Source: Nocardia puris (lineage in GTDB: Bacteria > Actinomycetota > Actinomycetes > Mycobacteriales > Mycobacteriaceae). Taken from it: DNA of 64,000 bases. Positions 43,020 to 52,339 of the stretch are shown here, one piece after another. A program made the position numbers and the translations under genes. The first letter of the stretch is position 1. Each line of letters opens with the position of its first letter. A model generated the notes under the pieces. That model did not search any database. It was not told the origin of the DNA and was given only the letters and a program-made list of their open reading frames with translations. The stretch is from assembly GCF_003315035.1 (NCBI RefSeq), contig NZ_QNRE01000001.1:469224-533223 (forward strand), given 5' to 3'.

Positions 43020-44277
43020 GAGGGTCCTCCGGATCGAGACCGAGCGCGCCGAAAGCCGCCCGGCGGGTGGCCGATACGGCCGTGTCGATGGACCGCTGGA
43101 GGCGGTCGAATCTGGCGTCCCCGGTTTCGACGGCGCCCCCGGGACCGTCCCAGGGGCGGAACTCGATGTTCCCTCCGTCGCCCATGGTGCGCGGCGGGGT
43201 GATCGACGGCGCGGCCGCCCCGATCATCTCCAGCCAGTCCGCGGGAATCGCGGTGCCGGTGGGGATCTCGCGGTCCAGCGCGGCCGCGAGCAGGTGGGTC
43301 CACGCCCGCGGCACCACGCGCACCAGTCCGTAGCCGCCGCCACCCACGGCCAGCCAGCGGCCCTCGGCGTACTTGTCGGCCAGGTCGCGCATCGCCAGGA
43401 ACGCCGCGCGCTGCCCGTCCACGGTGAGCGCGAGATCGGCCAGCGGGTCCTCCCGGTGGGTGTCCACCCCGCACTGGCTCACCACGATCTGCGGGCGGAA
43501 CGCCGCCACCGCGCTCGGCACCACCGCGTGGAATCCGCGCAACCACTGCGCGTCGGGGGTGCCCGGCAGCACGGGCAGGTTGATCGCCGTGCCCTCCGCC
43601 GCGCCGAGACCGGTCTCCTCCGGCCAGCCGGTGTTGGGCCACAGCGTCGCCGGGTGCTGGTGGATGGACACGGTGAGCACCCGCGGGTCGGTGTAGAACA
43701 CCCGCTGCACCCCGTCGCCGTGGTGCACGTCCACGTCGATATAGGCGATCCGGTCGAAGCCGTGGTCGAGCAGCCACGAGATGGCGACCGCCACGTCGTT
43801 GTACACACAGAAGCCGGCCGCCGAGTCGGGCATGGCGTGATGCATACCACCCCCGATGCTCACGGCCCGGCGGGTGCGGCCCTCGGCGATCTCGCGCGCG
43901 GCGGCCAGGGTGCCGCCGACGATCACCGACGCCGCCTCGTGCATCCGCGGGAACACCGGGTTGTCGGCGGACCCGAGGCCGTACGGTGGCGCCACCGGTT
44001 CGCCAGGGGGCTGGACAGCGTGCCGCACGGCCTCGATGTAGTCGGCGGTGTGGACGCGCAGCAGGTCGGGCAGGCCCGCCTCCGCCGGCTCCAAGCGCTC
44101 GACACCGTCGAACAATCCGAGACTTTCCGCCAACGCCATGGTGAACTTCAGGCGCGCCGGTTTCATCGGGTGCTCCGGAGTCCAGGAGTAGTCGACATAG
44201 CGATCGCTCCAGACGACGGTGCTCCCGCTCCGGCGCGCCCCGGGTTCCCGGGAGGACGCCGAGGGTGCAGTGGCCAT
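43012..44277 (-). CDS. acuC: Acetoin utilization protein AcuC, class I deacetylase
   Basis: A 421-residue Zn2+-dependent deacetylase of the arginase/deacetylase fold. Motifs: RLKFTMALAESLGLFDG, GGGMHHAMPDSAAGFCVYND (catalytic His pair), IDVDVHHGDGVQRVFY (zinc ligand and Asp), GDARFD-region end. The Asp in CGVDTHREDPLAD and the GGGGYG loop are present. ATG 44277 lies 7 nt after a TACCGT box, so the mRNA is probably leaderless. It overlaps the acetyltransferase gene by 8 bp. In Bacillus, AcuC removes acetyl groups from acetyl-CoA synthetase. Here it is likely the eraser for its neighbour. Confidence 0.93.
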   Translation of the reverse strand: MATAPSASSREPGARRSGSTVVWSDRYVDYSWTPEHPMKPARLKFTMALAESLGLFDGVERLEPAEAGLPDLLRVHTADYIEAVRHAVQPPGEPVAPPYGLGSADNPVFPRMHEAASVIVGGTLAAAREIAEGRTRRAVSIGGGMHHAMPDSAAGFCVYNDVAVAISWLLDHGFDRIAYIDVDVHHGDGVQRVFYTDPRVLTVSIHQHPATLWPNTGWPEETGLGAAEGTAINLPVLPGTPDAQWLRGFHAVVPSAVAAFRPQIVVSQCGVDTHREDPLADLALTVDGQRAAFLAMRDLADKYAEGRWLAVGGGGYGLVRVVPRAWTHLLAAALDREIPTGTAIPADWLEMIGAAAPSITPPRTMGDGGNIEFRPWDGPGGAVETGDARFDRLQRSIDTAVSATRRAAFGALGLDPEDPRD

Positions 44278-44284
44278 GCTCGCA

Positions 44285-44290
44285 ACGGTA
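44285..44290 (-). promoter_or_regulatory. -10 box TACCGT of leaderless acuC
   Basis: On the minus strand TACCGT ends 7 nt before ATG 44277. Confidence 0.55.
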
Positions 44291-44434
44291 CGCGGGAAGC
44301 TACCGGCCCCGTCGGACGTTCGCATGCAGTAGAAAGAGAACAAGTGCGAACGCGGCGACAGCCCGTGCGCCGACAGGGGTTCCGGCGTCGGGACGCGTAC
44401 CGGTCCGGCACACGGCCCAACGAGCTTGCGTGGG

Positions 44435-44440
44435 TAGAAT
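44435..44440 (+). promoter_or_regulatory. -10 box TAGAAT of ideR
   Basis: TAGAAT lies 23 nt before the ideR GTG, giving a short leader that carries the AAGGGG ribosome site. Confidence 0.5.
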
Positions 44441-44463
44441 TCGTGCCGACGAAGGGGTAACAG

Positions 44464-45150
44464 GTGAAGGATCTGGTCGACACCACGGAGATGTATCTCC
44501 GTACCATCTACGACCTCGAGGAGGAGGGCGTGGTGCCCCTGCGCGCCCGGATCGCCGAGCGCCTCGAGCAGAGCGGCCCGACGGTGAGCCAGACCGTCGC
44601 GCGCATGGAACGCGACGGCCTGCTGCTGGTCGCGGGCGACCGTCACCTCGAGCTCACCGAGAAGGGGCGCAGCATGGCCGTCGCCGTGATGCGCAAGCAT
44701 CGGCTGGCCGAGCGCCTGCTGGTCGACATCATCGGCCTGGACTGGCAGAACGTGCACGCCGAGGCGTGTCGCTGGGAACACGTGATGAGCGAGGACGTGG
44801 AGCGGCGTCTGGTCGAGGTGCTCAATCACCCCACCACCTCGCCGTACGGCAACCCGATCCCCGGACTGGACGAACTGGGTGTCGAGGCACCCGTCGCGAT
44901 CGAGGAGCAGTTGGTTCGGCTCTCGGAGCTGCCGCACGGGCAGGTGCACGCGGTCGTGGTGCGCCGCCTCGCCGAGCACATCCAGACCGACCCCGAGGTC
45001 ATCGGTCAGCTGCGGGAAGCGGGCGTGGTGCCGGACGCCCGCGTCACCGTGGAGACCAAGCCCGGTTCGGTGATCATCACCGTTCCCGGTCACGACGGCT
45101 TCGAACTGTCCGACGAGATGGCGCACGCCGTCCAGGTCAGGCTGGTCTGA
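44464..45150 (+). CDS. ideR: Iron-dependent repressor IdeR (DtxR family)
   Basis: A 228-residue Fe2+-dependent repressor. N-terminal winged helix (ARIAERLEQSGPTVSQTVARME), dimer/metal domain, and C-terminal SH3-like domain (about 150-228). All known IdeR metal ligands are in place at the same numbers: M10, H79, E83, H98, C102, E105, H106. It represses siderophore genes and activates iron storage when iron is replete. GTG 44464. It is 3 bp upstream of galE. Matches Rv2711. Confidence 0.97.
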   Translation: MKDLVDTTEMYLRTIYDLEEEGVVPLRARIAERLEQSGPTVSQTVARMERDGLLLVAGDRHLELTEKGRSMAVAVMRKHRLAERLLVDIIGLDWQNVHAEACRWEHVMSEDVERRLVEVLNHPTTSPYGNPIPGLDELGVEAPVAIEEQLVRLSELPHGQVHAVVVRRLAEHIQTDPEVIGQLREAGVVPDARVTVETKPGSVIITVPGHDGFELSDEMAHAVQVRLV

Positions 45151-45153
45151 TCC

Positions 45154-46134
45154 GTGAGACTTCTGGTCACGGGCGGCGCCGGCTACGTCGGCGGCGTCTG
45201 CGCGCAGGTCCTGCTCGAAGACGGCCACGAGGTGGTCGTCGTCGACGATCTCTCCACCGGTAACGCCGAGGGCGTGCCCGCGGGCGCCCGGTTCGTGCCG
45301 GGCGATGTGGCCGAGGCGGCGCCCGCCCTGCTGCGCGCCGAATCCTTCGACGGCGTCCTGCATTTCGCGGCGCAGTCGCTGGTCGGCGAATCGGTGCAGC
45401 AGCCGGAGAAGTACTGGCACGGCAACGTGGTGAAGACCCTCGAACTGCTCGAGGCGATGCGCCTGACGAACACGCCGCGCCTGGTGTTCTCCTCCACCGC
45501 CGCCGTGTACGGCGAGCCCGAACGGGTGCCGATCACCGAGGACGCGCCCACCGCGCCCACCAACCCCTACGGCGCCTCCAAACTCGCCATCGATCACGCG
45601 ATCACCTCCTACGCGATCGCGCACGGGTTGGCGGCCACGAGCCTGCGCTACTTCAACGTGGCGGGCGCCTACGGCGGCCTCGGCGAGAACCGCGTGGTGG
45701 AAACGCATCTCATCCCCCTCGTGCTCCAGGTCGCGCTCGGGCACCGCAAGGCCATCTCGGTGTTCGGCACCGACTGGCCCACCCCCGACGGCACCGCGGT
45801 GCGCGACTACATCCACATCCGCGATCTCGCCGACGCGCACCTGCTGGCGTTGCGCGCCTCGGAACCGGGCGTGCACCGGATCTACAACCTCGGCAGCGGC
45901 GCGGGATTCTCGGTGCGCGAGGTGATCTCGGCGTGCGAGCGGGTCACCGGCCTGCCGATCGCCGCACAGGACGCGCCGCGCAGGCCGGGCGATCCGGCCA
46001 CCCTCATCGCCTCCAGCGAACGGGTGATCGCCGAGCTCGGCTGGGCACCGCGCCACACCGATCTGGACGTGATCGTCGCCGACGCGTGGGAGTTCTTGCG
46101 CTCCCTCGGTTCTCGCGCGCACAGCGCCCCCTGA
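45154..46134 (+). CDS. galE: UDP-glucose 4-epimerase
   Basis: A 326-residue extended SDR enzyme that interconverts UDP-glucose and UDP-galactose, needed for arabinogalactan precursors. NAD motif [42 protein letters not shown], catalytic Ser in [12 protein letters not shown], and Tyr-x-x-x-Lys in [11 protein letters not shown]. Start GTG 45154. It lies 3 bp after ideR and is probably co-transcribed with it. The usual length of about 330 is met. Confidence 0.92.
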   Translation: MRLLVTGGAGYVGGVCAQVLLEDGHEVVVVDDLSTGNAEGVPAGARFVPGDVAEAAPALLRAESFDGVLHFAAQSLVGESVQQPEKYWHGNVVKTLELLEAMRLTNTPRLVFSSTAAVYGEPERVPITEDAPTAPTNPYGASKLAIDHAITSYAIAHGLAATSLRYFNVAGAYGGLGENRVVETHLIPLVLQVALGHRKAISVFGTDWPTPDGTAVRDYIHIRDLADAHLLALRASEPGVHRIYNLGSGAGFSVREVISACERVTGLPIAAQDAPRRPGDPATLIASSERVIAELGWAPRHTDLDVIVADAWEFLRSLGSRAHSAP

Positions 46135-46142
46135 CGCCGCCC

Positions 46143-47504
46143 TCACGTCCGTACCGGTCCCAGATCGATGCCCAGCAGGGCGGCGGTATCGTGACCGGTG
46201 CGGGCGAGGCGGCGCAGCTGTTCCGGGCGCATGCCCGCCCGTAGCGCCGTGTCCAGCAGCATCGCGATCGTATGGTCCGGGTCCGCGTCGAGCGCGGACT
46301 CCAGCGCGATACCGGCGAGCGGGCCGTCCCCGCGCAGATACGCGCTGTAGCCGAGCAACGCGCCCGCCTCGGCGCGGTCGCGACCCGGCGCGGCCCGCAC
46401 CAGCGTGACCCATAGGCGCTCGGCGTCGGCGGCGTGGTCGCCCGCGGCGAGCGCGAACATCGCGTCGCGGACCGTGCGATCACGCAGGGCGGCAAGCACT
46501 TCCGCGATCTCGCGCGCGGCCGGAATGGTGCCGGAGCCCGCGCACGCCACCTGCCACAGCACGTATTCCAGTGCCCGCCTGCGGTATCCGGTGACGTCGT
46601 CGTGGCGCACGGCCGCCGCGAGCCGGTCGCGCGCCCGGCCCAGCGCGTCGCCGAGCGCGGCCGACACCTCCGCCACCCGCGCGGCGTCCGGCCGGACGAT
46701 CGCGGTGAGTTCGGTGCGCGAGCGCAGGATCGGCCGCCCGTCCAGGACGTGGGCCAGTGCGACGGTGGACGCCGTCGGATCGGGGAGCTCCCCCTGCGAC
46801 ACCGGGCCGCGCACGCTCCACCACGCCCCGCCCTCCTCGATCGCGGTGGCGGCCCAGGCGCCGCGGACGCGGATGCCGTCGCCACCCAGGTGCAGCATCA
46901 GATCGGCGATCACCACGTGCCCCGAGTGGGCCCCGGGTGGCGGCGGGTCCATGCGGTCGTCGACGATCACCGCCAGCGTCTCCCTGGCGCCCTCGGCTGC
47001 GCAGATGCGCCGCACGCAGTCCGCGAACGCGGCCGCCGAACCGCGCCGCCCACCCGGCGGGTCCAGGTCGAAGCGCACCACGGCGGCGATCCCGGAGCTC
47101 GCGCCCGGCGCGACCGGCGGGCCGAGCACGGCGACGAGCAGGGACCGGTGCGGGTAGAAGCCGACCATGGCGGGGAGCGCGGCGATCAGCTCGCCGGGAT
47201 CGTCCACCCGCACCGGGCGCCGGGTGTAGCCGCCCCGGTACATCGGCGAGGGTTCCGCGCATTCCGGGATGTACCCGCCGCGGGCCTCACCCGGATCGCC
47301 CCGCAGGTATCGGGCGGGCCGGTCGAGGCCGATTCCCTGCGGGCGCGGGCAGATTCGCGCGGGGCGGGCACCCGGCGGGCGGTGGCGCACGCCCGGCGGG
47401 CGGACGGCGATGTCCGGGGCGGCCGGTTCGGCGCGCGCACGGTCGGTGGCTGCGGTGCGTGCCGCGGCGCCCGTGCCGCGGGCCGGATTCGCTGGAGTGG
47501 TCAT
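46143..47504 (-). CDS. DUF4192 family protein
   Basis: A 453-residue protein. After a disordered Pro/Arg/Ala-rich N-terminus (about 85 residues), the folded part begins VRVDDPGELIAALPAMVGFYPHRSLLVAVLG, the DUF4192 hallmark, and ends in a helical repeat region with ERLWVTLVRAA, GALLGYSAYLRGDGPLAGIALESALDADPDH (tetratricopeptide-like). Function unknown. ATG 47504 follows GGAG; a start near MYRGGY at about 47247 would drop the disordered part. Convergent with galE. Confidence 0.88.
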   Translation of the reverse strand: MTTPANPARGTGAAARTAATDRARAEPAAPDIAVRPPGVRHRPPGARPARICPRPQGIGLDRPARYLRGDPGEARGGYIPECAEPSPMYRGGYTRRPVRVDDPGELIAALPAMVGFYPHRSLLVAVLGPPVAPGASSGIAAVVRFDLDPPGGRRGSAAAFADCVRRICAAEGARETLAVIVDDRMDPPPPGAHSGHVVIADLMLHLGGDGIRVRGAWAATAIEEGGAWWSVRGPVSQGELPDPTASTVALAHVLDGRPILRSRTELTAIVRPDAARVAEVSAALGDALGRARDRLAAAVRHDDVTGYRRRALEYVLWQVACAGSGTIPAAREIAEVLAALRDRTVRDAMFALAAGDHAADAERLWVTLVRAAPGRDRAEAGALLGYSAYLRGDGPLAGIALESALDADPDHTIAMLLDTALRAGMRPEQLRRLARTGHDTAALLGIDLGPVRT

Positions 47505-47756
47505 GCCGCCATGCTCCGCGCCCGGCGCACCGCCGCCGGGGCGCCGACCTGGGCCGATGACAGGCCTGGGGAAAACACGGCGGCTGTGCACAACCCGGCC
47601 CGTGCCGGGCTCGCAGCGCAACCGGGCCGGCCACTCGGCTCCCGCCGCCGGCGGCCCGACTGCGCTCGGGTACCCGGCAACGACAGACACGCACGGCGCA
47701 AGTTTTCGGAGCCGAGCCGGACTGCTCCGTGACCGGCGATCACGACACGCGAGACC

Positions 47757-48461
47757 CTAGGCCGCGCGCACCTTCCCCACCGCCGTGGTGAACAACTCGT
47801 CGAGTGCCGCCGTATCGGGGGTTTCGTCGCCGAATGTCATGTACGTCACGGTGATTCGCACATCGCCGATCTGGCCGGCGAGCGTCCGCATGGACTGGGT
47901 GAGCCCGGCGCCGCCCACATCGGGTGCGACCGTGCGCCGCAGGGCGAGCGTGTCGTCGGCGTCCACCGGCGGGGACGGGTCGAGCGTCGTGGTCACCGTC
48001 GCGGTCGCGCCAGCCCGGCCCACGCGCAGTTCCCCGCACCGGCGCACCTGTTCGCGCAGAGCGGACAGCGGATCATCGGTGCGGGTGAGTTCGACCGTCA
48101 GGGTCGCGCGGGTCCGCTCGGCGGTCCCCACCGCGATCACCGTGTCGTCCGGCCCGTACCGCTGTTCGGGCGGCGCGCACGTCTCGGGCCGCACCGAGGA
48201 ACCGCGCGCGACGCCGTTCAGATCCCCCGCGGCCTGCGCGGCCGCCTCGGGCGGCAGCACCACCGCGGGATACCCGGCGGGAAACCGCGCCGGATCGGGC
48301 AGCAACGCGCTCAGCTGGGCGTCGACCCGCCGCACCGGCTGCTCCACGGCCACGGGCTCGCCGGTGACGGTCTGCCCGCAGCCGGCCAGCAGGGCGGCGC
48401 ACGCGGCGAGCGCCAGCGCGACGACCACGTACCTCGGCCCCGACGAAACCGGCACAGTCAC
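47757..48461 (-). CDS. Putative lipoprotein
   Basis: A 234-residue exported protein. Signal peptide VVVALALAACAALLAGC with lipobox LAGC at about residues 25-28. The mature part has two Cys (near CAPPEQRYG and RRCGELRVG), likely a disulfide, and a strand-rich C-terminal half (GQIGDVRITVTYMTFGDE). It resembles the extracellular sensor-type lipoproteins of actinobacteria, but I do not recognise a named family. GTG 48461. It is divergent from the PAC2 gene. Confidence 0.8.
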   Translation of the reverse strand: MTVPVSSGPRYVVVALALAACAALLAGCGQTVTGEPVAVEQPVRRVDAQLSALLPDPARFPAGYPAVVLPPEAAAQAAGDLNGVARGSSVRPETCAPPEQRYGPDDTVIAVGTAERTRATLTVELTRTDDPLSALREQVRRCGELRVGRAGATATVTTTLDPSPPVDADDTLALRRTVAPDVGGAGLTQSMRTLAGQIGDVRITVTYMTFGDETPDTAALDELFTTAVGKVRAA

Positions 48462-48704
48462 ACGCCCACTGTGCCAAACTCACGGTGCCCGGCCGCGATG
48501 CCACGCCGACGCCGACCCGGGGAGTGCGCGGGGCGCAACGCGTTCGGGAATGCGCGGTGCCGCGCGACTGTTGGCATCACGTACGGGTCGGTGTCCGCAC
48601 CATGTTCGGTGCGCCGCGCCGCCATGGGGGACAATGGACGTGGGTCCCCCGCCGCGCTGCCCGCGACCGGCCGCGACGGCGGACCGCGCAGGAAGGAGTA
48701 CGCG

Positions 48705-49640
48705 ATGGACTACGAGTCGCGAATGTACGAACTGGAGTTCCCCGCTCCGCAGCTGTCGTCCGCCGACGGCTCGGGCCCGGTCCTGGTCCACGGGCTGGAG
48801 GGGTTCACCGACGCGGGCCACGCCGTGCGCCTGGCCACCACGCACCTGCGCGAGAGCCTGGAGAGCGAACTGGTCGCCTCGTTCGACGTGGACGAGCTGC
48901 TGGACTACCGCTCGCGCCGCCCGCTGATGACGTTCAAGACCGACCACTTCGCCGACTACGCGGAGCCGGAGCTGAACCTGTGGGCGCTGCGCGACACCGC
49001 GGGCACCCCGTTCCTGCTGCTGGCGGGTCTGGAACCGGACCTGCGCTGGGAGAAGTTCACCACCGCGGTGCGGCTGCTGGCCGAACAGCTCGGTGTACGG
49101 CGCAGTATCGGGCTCAGCGCCATTCCGATGGCCATCCCGCACACCCGTCCGCTCGGTATCACCGCGCACTCCTCCGACCGCGACCTGATCGGCGATCACC
49201 AGCGCTGGCCGGGCGAATTGCAGGTGCCGGGCAGCGCGTCCTCGCTGCTGGAGTTCCGGATGGCCCAGCACGGGCACGAATCGGTCGGGTTCTCGGTGCA
49301 CGTGCCGCACTACCTGGCCCAGACCGCCTACCCCGAGGCGGCGCAGACGCTGCTGGAGAACGTCGCCGACAACGCCGGGCTCACGCTGCCACTGGCGGCG
49401 CTGGGCGAGGCCGCGGCCCGGGTCCGCGAACAGGTCAACGAGCACATCGCGGGAAACCCCGAGGTGGAGACCGTGGTGCACGCGCTGGAACGCCAGTACG
49501 ACAGCTTCGTCACCTCCCAGGAGCGCCAGTCCAGCCTGCTGGCCGGCGACGGCGAGCTGCCCAGCGGCGACGAACTGGGCGCGGAGTTCGAGCGGTTCCT
49601 GGCCGAACAGGGCGGCTACGAGGGCGGCGACAACACCTGA
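48705..49640 (+). CDS. PAC2 family (proteasome assembly chaperone-like) protein
   Basis: A 311-residue protein of the PAC2 fold, matching Rv2714. Hallmarks: VLVHGLEGFTDAGHAVRLAT, ELVASFDVDELLDYRSRRP, FLLLAGLEPDLRWEKF, IPMAIPHTRPLGITAHS. PAC2 domains assist proteasome assembly in archaea and eukaryotes; the actinobacterial role is not settled. ATG 48705 has GGAAGGAG. Gap of 81 bp to the following helicase. Confidence 0.92.
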   Translation: MDYESRMYELEFPAPQLSSADGSGPVLVHGLEGFTDAGHAVRLATTHLRESLESELVASFDVDELLDYRSRRPLMTFKTDHFADYAEPELNLWALRDTAGTPFLLLAGLEPDLRWEKFTTAVRLLAEQLGVRRSIGLSAIPMAIPHTRPLGITAHSSDRDLIGDHQRWPGELQVPGSASSLLEFRMAQHGHESVGFSVHVPHYLAQTAYPEAAQTLLENVADNAGLTLPLAALGEAAARVREQVNEHIAGNPEVETVVHALERQYDSFVTSQERQSSLLAGDGELPSGDELGAEFERFLAEQGGYEGGDNT

Positions 49641-49708
49641 GACTCCGCGGGCGGCGGCGCCGTCACGGACGGGTGACCACCGGACCGGGACGCGCGCGGA
49701 CCGTCCCC

Positions 49709-49714
49709 TAAGCT
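49709..49714 (+). promoter_or_regulatory. -10 box TAAGCT of leaderless helicase gene
   Basis: TAAGCT ends 7 nt before GTG 49722. Confidence 0.6.
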
Positions 49715-49721
49715 GGTCGGA

Positions 49722-52220
49722 GTGGATCTGACCGAGCTGCTCGACATTCCGGGTACCGACGCCGACGCGCTGTACGAGACGTTCGGCATGTGGGCCGCCG
49801 AGCAGGGCACGCCGTTGTATCCGGCGCAGGACGAGGCGCTGCTGGAGCTGGCCTCGGGATCCCACGTCATCCTGGCCACCCCCACCGGCTCGGGCAAATC
49901 CCTGGTCGCCGTCGGCGCGCACCTGTTCGCGCTCGCCCGGGGGCAGCGCACCTACTACACCGCGCCCATCAAGGCGCTGGTGAGCGAGAAGTTCTTCGCG
50001 CTGTGCGAGGTGTTCGGCGCCGACAAGGTCGGCATGGTCACCGGCGACGCCGCCGTGAACGCCGACGCCCCGATCATCTGCGCGACCGCCGAGATCCTGG
50101 CCAACCTGGCGCTGCGCGAGGGCCCCGGCGCCGACGTGGGCCAGGTCGTGATGGACGAGTTCCACTTCTACGCCGACCCCGACCGCGGCTGGGCCTGGCA
50201 AGTGCCGCTGCTGGAGCTGCCGCGCGCCCAGTTCCTGCTGATGTCGGCCACGCTCGGCGAGGTCGATTTCTTCGCCCGCGATCTGGAGCGCCGCACCGGC
50301 CGCCCCACCGCCGTCGTCTCGGGCTCGGAAAGGCCGGTGCCGCTGCACTTCTCGTATGTGCGCACACCCATCACCGAGACGCTCGAGGAACTGGTCACCA
50401 CCCATCAGGCCCCGGTGTACGTCGTGCACTTCACCCAGGCCGCCGCGCTGGAACGGGCGCAGGCGCTGACCAGCGTGAACTTCTCCACCCGCGCCGAGAA
50501 GGACGCGATCGCCGCGGCACTCGGCGATTTCCGGTTCGCGGCGGGCTTCGGCAAGACGCTCTCGCGGCTCATCCGCCACGGCATCGGCGTGCACCACGCG
50601 GGCATGCTGCCGAAGTACCGCCGGCTGGTGGAGAAGCTGGCCCAGGACGGTCTGCTGAAGGTGGTGTGCGGCACCGACACCCTCGGCGTCGGCATCAACG
50701 TGCCGATCCGCACCGTGCTGCTGACCGGCCTGACCAAGTTCGACGGCGTGCGCACCCGCAGGCTCAAGGCGCGCGAGTTCCACCAGATCGCCGGGCGCGC
50801 CGGGCGTGCGGGCTTCGACACCATGGGCACGGTGGTGGTGCAGGCCCCCGAGCATGAGGTGGAGAACGCCCGCCTGCTGGCCAAGGCGGGCGACGACCCG
50901 AAGAAACAGCGAAAAGTGCAGCGCCGCAAGCCCCCCGAGGGATTCGTGTCCTGGAGCGAGGAGACCTTCGACCGGCTGGTCGCGGCCCAGCCGGAGCCGA
51001 TGGTGTCGCGGTTCGCGGTGACCAACGCCATGCTGCTCAACGTGATCGCCCGGCCCGGCAACTGTTTCCAGGCGATGCGGCACCTGCTCGAGGACAACCA
51101 CGAACCGCGCCCGGCGCAGCGCAGGCACATCCTGCGCGCGATCCGCCTGTACCGCGCGCTGCGCGACGCGGGCGTGGTGCAGCAGTTGCCGGAACCCGAC
51201 GCCAAGGGCCGCTACGCCCGCCTCACCGTCGATCTGCAACGCGATTTCGCGCTCGACCAACCGCTCTCGCCGTTCGCGCTGGCCGCGTTCGAACTCCTCG
51301 ACCGCGACTCCCTCACGTATACCCTCGATGTGGTGTCACTCATCGAATCGACTCTGGAGGACCCGCGCCAGCTGCTGATGGCCCAGCAGCACAAGGCCCG
51401 CGGCGAGGCCGTCGCCGAGATGAAGGCCGACGGCATCGAGTACGAGGAGCGCATGGAGCTGCTCGAGGAGGTCACCTGGCCCAAGCCGCTGGCCGAGCTG
51501 ATCGAACCGGCCTACGAGACCTACCGCGCCGGGCACCCGTGGGTGTCGGAGTTCGCGCCGTCGCCGAAGTCGGTGGTGCGCGACATGGTGGAGCGCTCGA
51601 TGACCTTCGCCGAGCTGATCTCCCACTACGAGCTGGCCCGCTCGGAGGGCGTGGTGCTGCGCTATCTGGCCGACGCCTACCGCGCGCTGCGCCGCACCGT
51701 GCCCGACGCCGCGCGCACCGAGGAGCTCGACGACCTCACCGAATGGCTGGGTGAGCTGGTGCGCCAAGTGGATTCGAGCCTGCTCGACGAATGGGAGCAG
51801 CTCACCGGCCCCGGCGCGGAGGCCGACGCCGAGCAGGTCGCGTTCGGCGCGGAGGCGGTGCGCCCGATCTCGGCGAACGAGCGCGCCTTCCGGGTGATGG
51901 TGCGCAACGCCATGTTCCGCCGGGTGGATCTGGCCGCGCTGCGCCGCTGGGACGAGCTGGCCGCGCTGGGCCCCGGTCCGGACTGGGAGGCCGCGCTGGC
52001 GCCGTACTTCGCGGAGTACGAGAGCATCGGAACCGGGCCCGACGCGCGCGGCCCGCAGATGTTCCAGGTGGAAACTCGTCCCGGCTTCTGGCACGTGCGC
52101 CAGACCCTCGACGATCCGGCCGGTGAACACGGCTGGGCGATCGAGGCGGTGGTCGATCTGGCCGAGTCCGACGCGGCGGGCGAAGTGGTGTTCGACGAGG
52201 TCACGGTGTCCGAAGGGTAG
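49722..52220 (+). CDS. DEAD/DEAH helicase with DUF3516 C-terminal domain
   Basis: An 832-residue Ski2-like helicase. Walker A ATPTGSGKSLVAVGAHLFAL (about 50), VMDEFHFYADPDRGWAWQ (DExH), LLMSATLGEVDFF, and HQIAGRAGRAGFDTMG (motif VI). The C-terminal half (about 400-832) is DUF3516, with the hallmarks GFVSWSEETFDRLVA and NERAFRVMVRNAMFRRVDLAAL. Substrate (RNA or DNA) unknown. It starts at GTG 49722, set by a leaderless box. Confidence 0.93.
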   Translation: MDLTELLDIPGTDADALYETFGMWAAEQGTPLYPAQDEALLELASGSHVILATPTGSGKSLVAVGAHLFALARGQRTYYTAPIKALVSEKFFALCEVFGADKVGMVTGDAAVNADAPIICATAEILANLALREGPGADVGQVVMDEFHFYADPDRGWAWQVPLLELPRAQFLLMSATLGEVDFFARDLERRTGRPTAVVSGSERPVPLHFSYVRTPITETLEELVTTHQAPVYVVHFTQAAALERAQALTSVNFSTRAEKDAIAAALGDFRFAAGFGKTLSRLIRHGIGVHHAGMLPKYRRLVEKLAQDGLLKVVCGTDTLGVGINVPIRTVLLTGLTKFDGVRTRRLKAREFHQIAGRAGRAGFDTMGTVVVQAPEHEVENARLLAKAGDDPKKQRKVQRRKPPEGFVSWSEETFDRLVAAQPEPMVSRFAVTNAMLLNVIARPGNCFQAMRHLLEDNHEPRPAQRRHILRAIRLYRALRDAGVVQQLPEPDAKGRYARLTVDLQRDFALDQPLSPFALAAFELLDRDSLTYTLDVVSLIESTLEDPRQLLMAQQHKARGEAVAEMKADGIEYEERMELLEEVTWPKPLAELIEPAYETYRAGHPWVSEFAPSPKSVVRDMVERSMTFAELISHYELARSEGVVLRYLADAYRALRRTVPDAARTEELDDLTEWLGELVRQVDSSLLDEWEQLTGPGAEADAEQVAFGAEAVRPISANERAFRVMVRNAMFRRVDLAALRRWDELAALGPGPDWEAALAPYFAEYESIGTGPDARGPQMFQVETRPGFWHVRQTLDDPAGEHGWAIEAVVDLAESDAAGEVVFDEVTVSEG

Positions 52221-52303
52221 GCCCTCACCCCGCGCCGTCCCCCCTGTCCACACCGGAAGAATTCCAGGTTTCGACGGATTCGTTCCCGGGTAGGGGCCGC
52301 TGA

Positions 52304-52309
52304 TACTCT
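52304..52309 (+). promoter_or_regulatory. Extended -10 box of the polyamine operon
   Basis: TGATACTCT, an extended -10 (TGN then TACTCT at 52304-52309), 30 bp before the decarboxylase ATG. Confidence 0.5.
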
Positions 52310-52339
52310 CTCCGCTGCCGCCCACGCGAAAGATCAACC

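Noticed and set aside
44278..46413. Long open frame in front of acuC on the minus strand
   Set aside because: It lies antisense to ideR and galE, both certain genes; it is a result of high GC content.
48480..51260. Minus-strand open frame of about 926 codons
   Set aside because: Antisense to the PAC2 and DUF3516 helicase genes; composition is a GC artefact with no domain.
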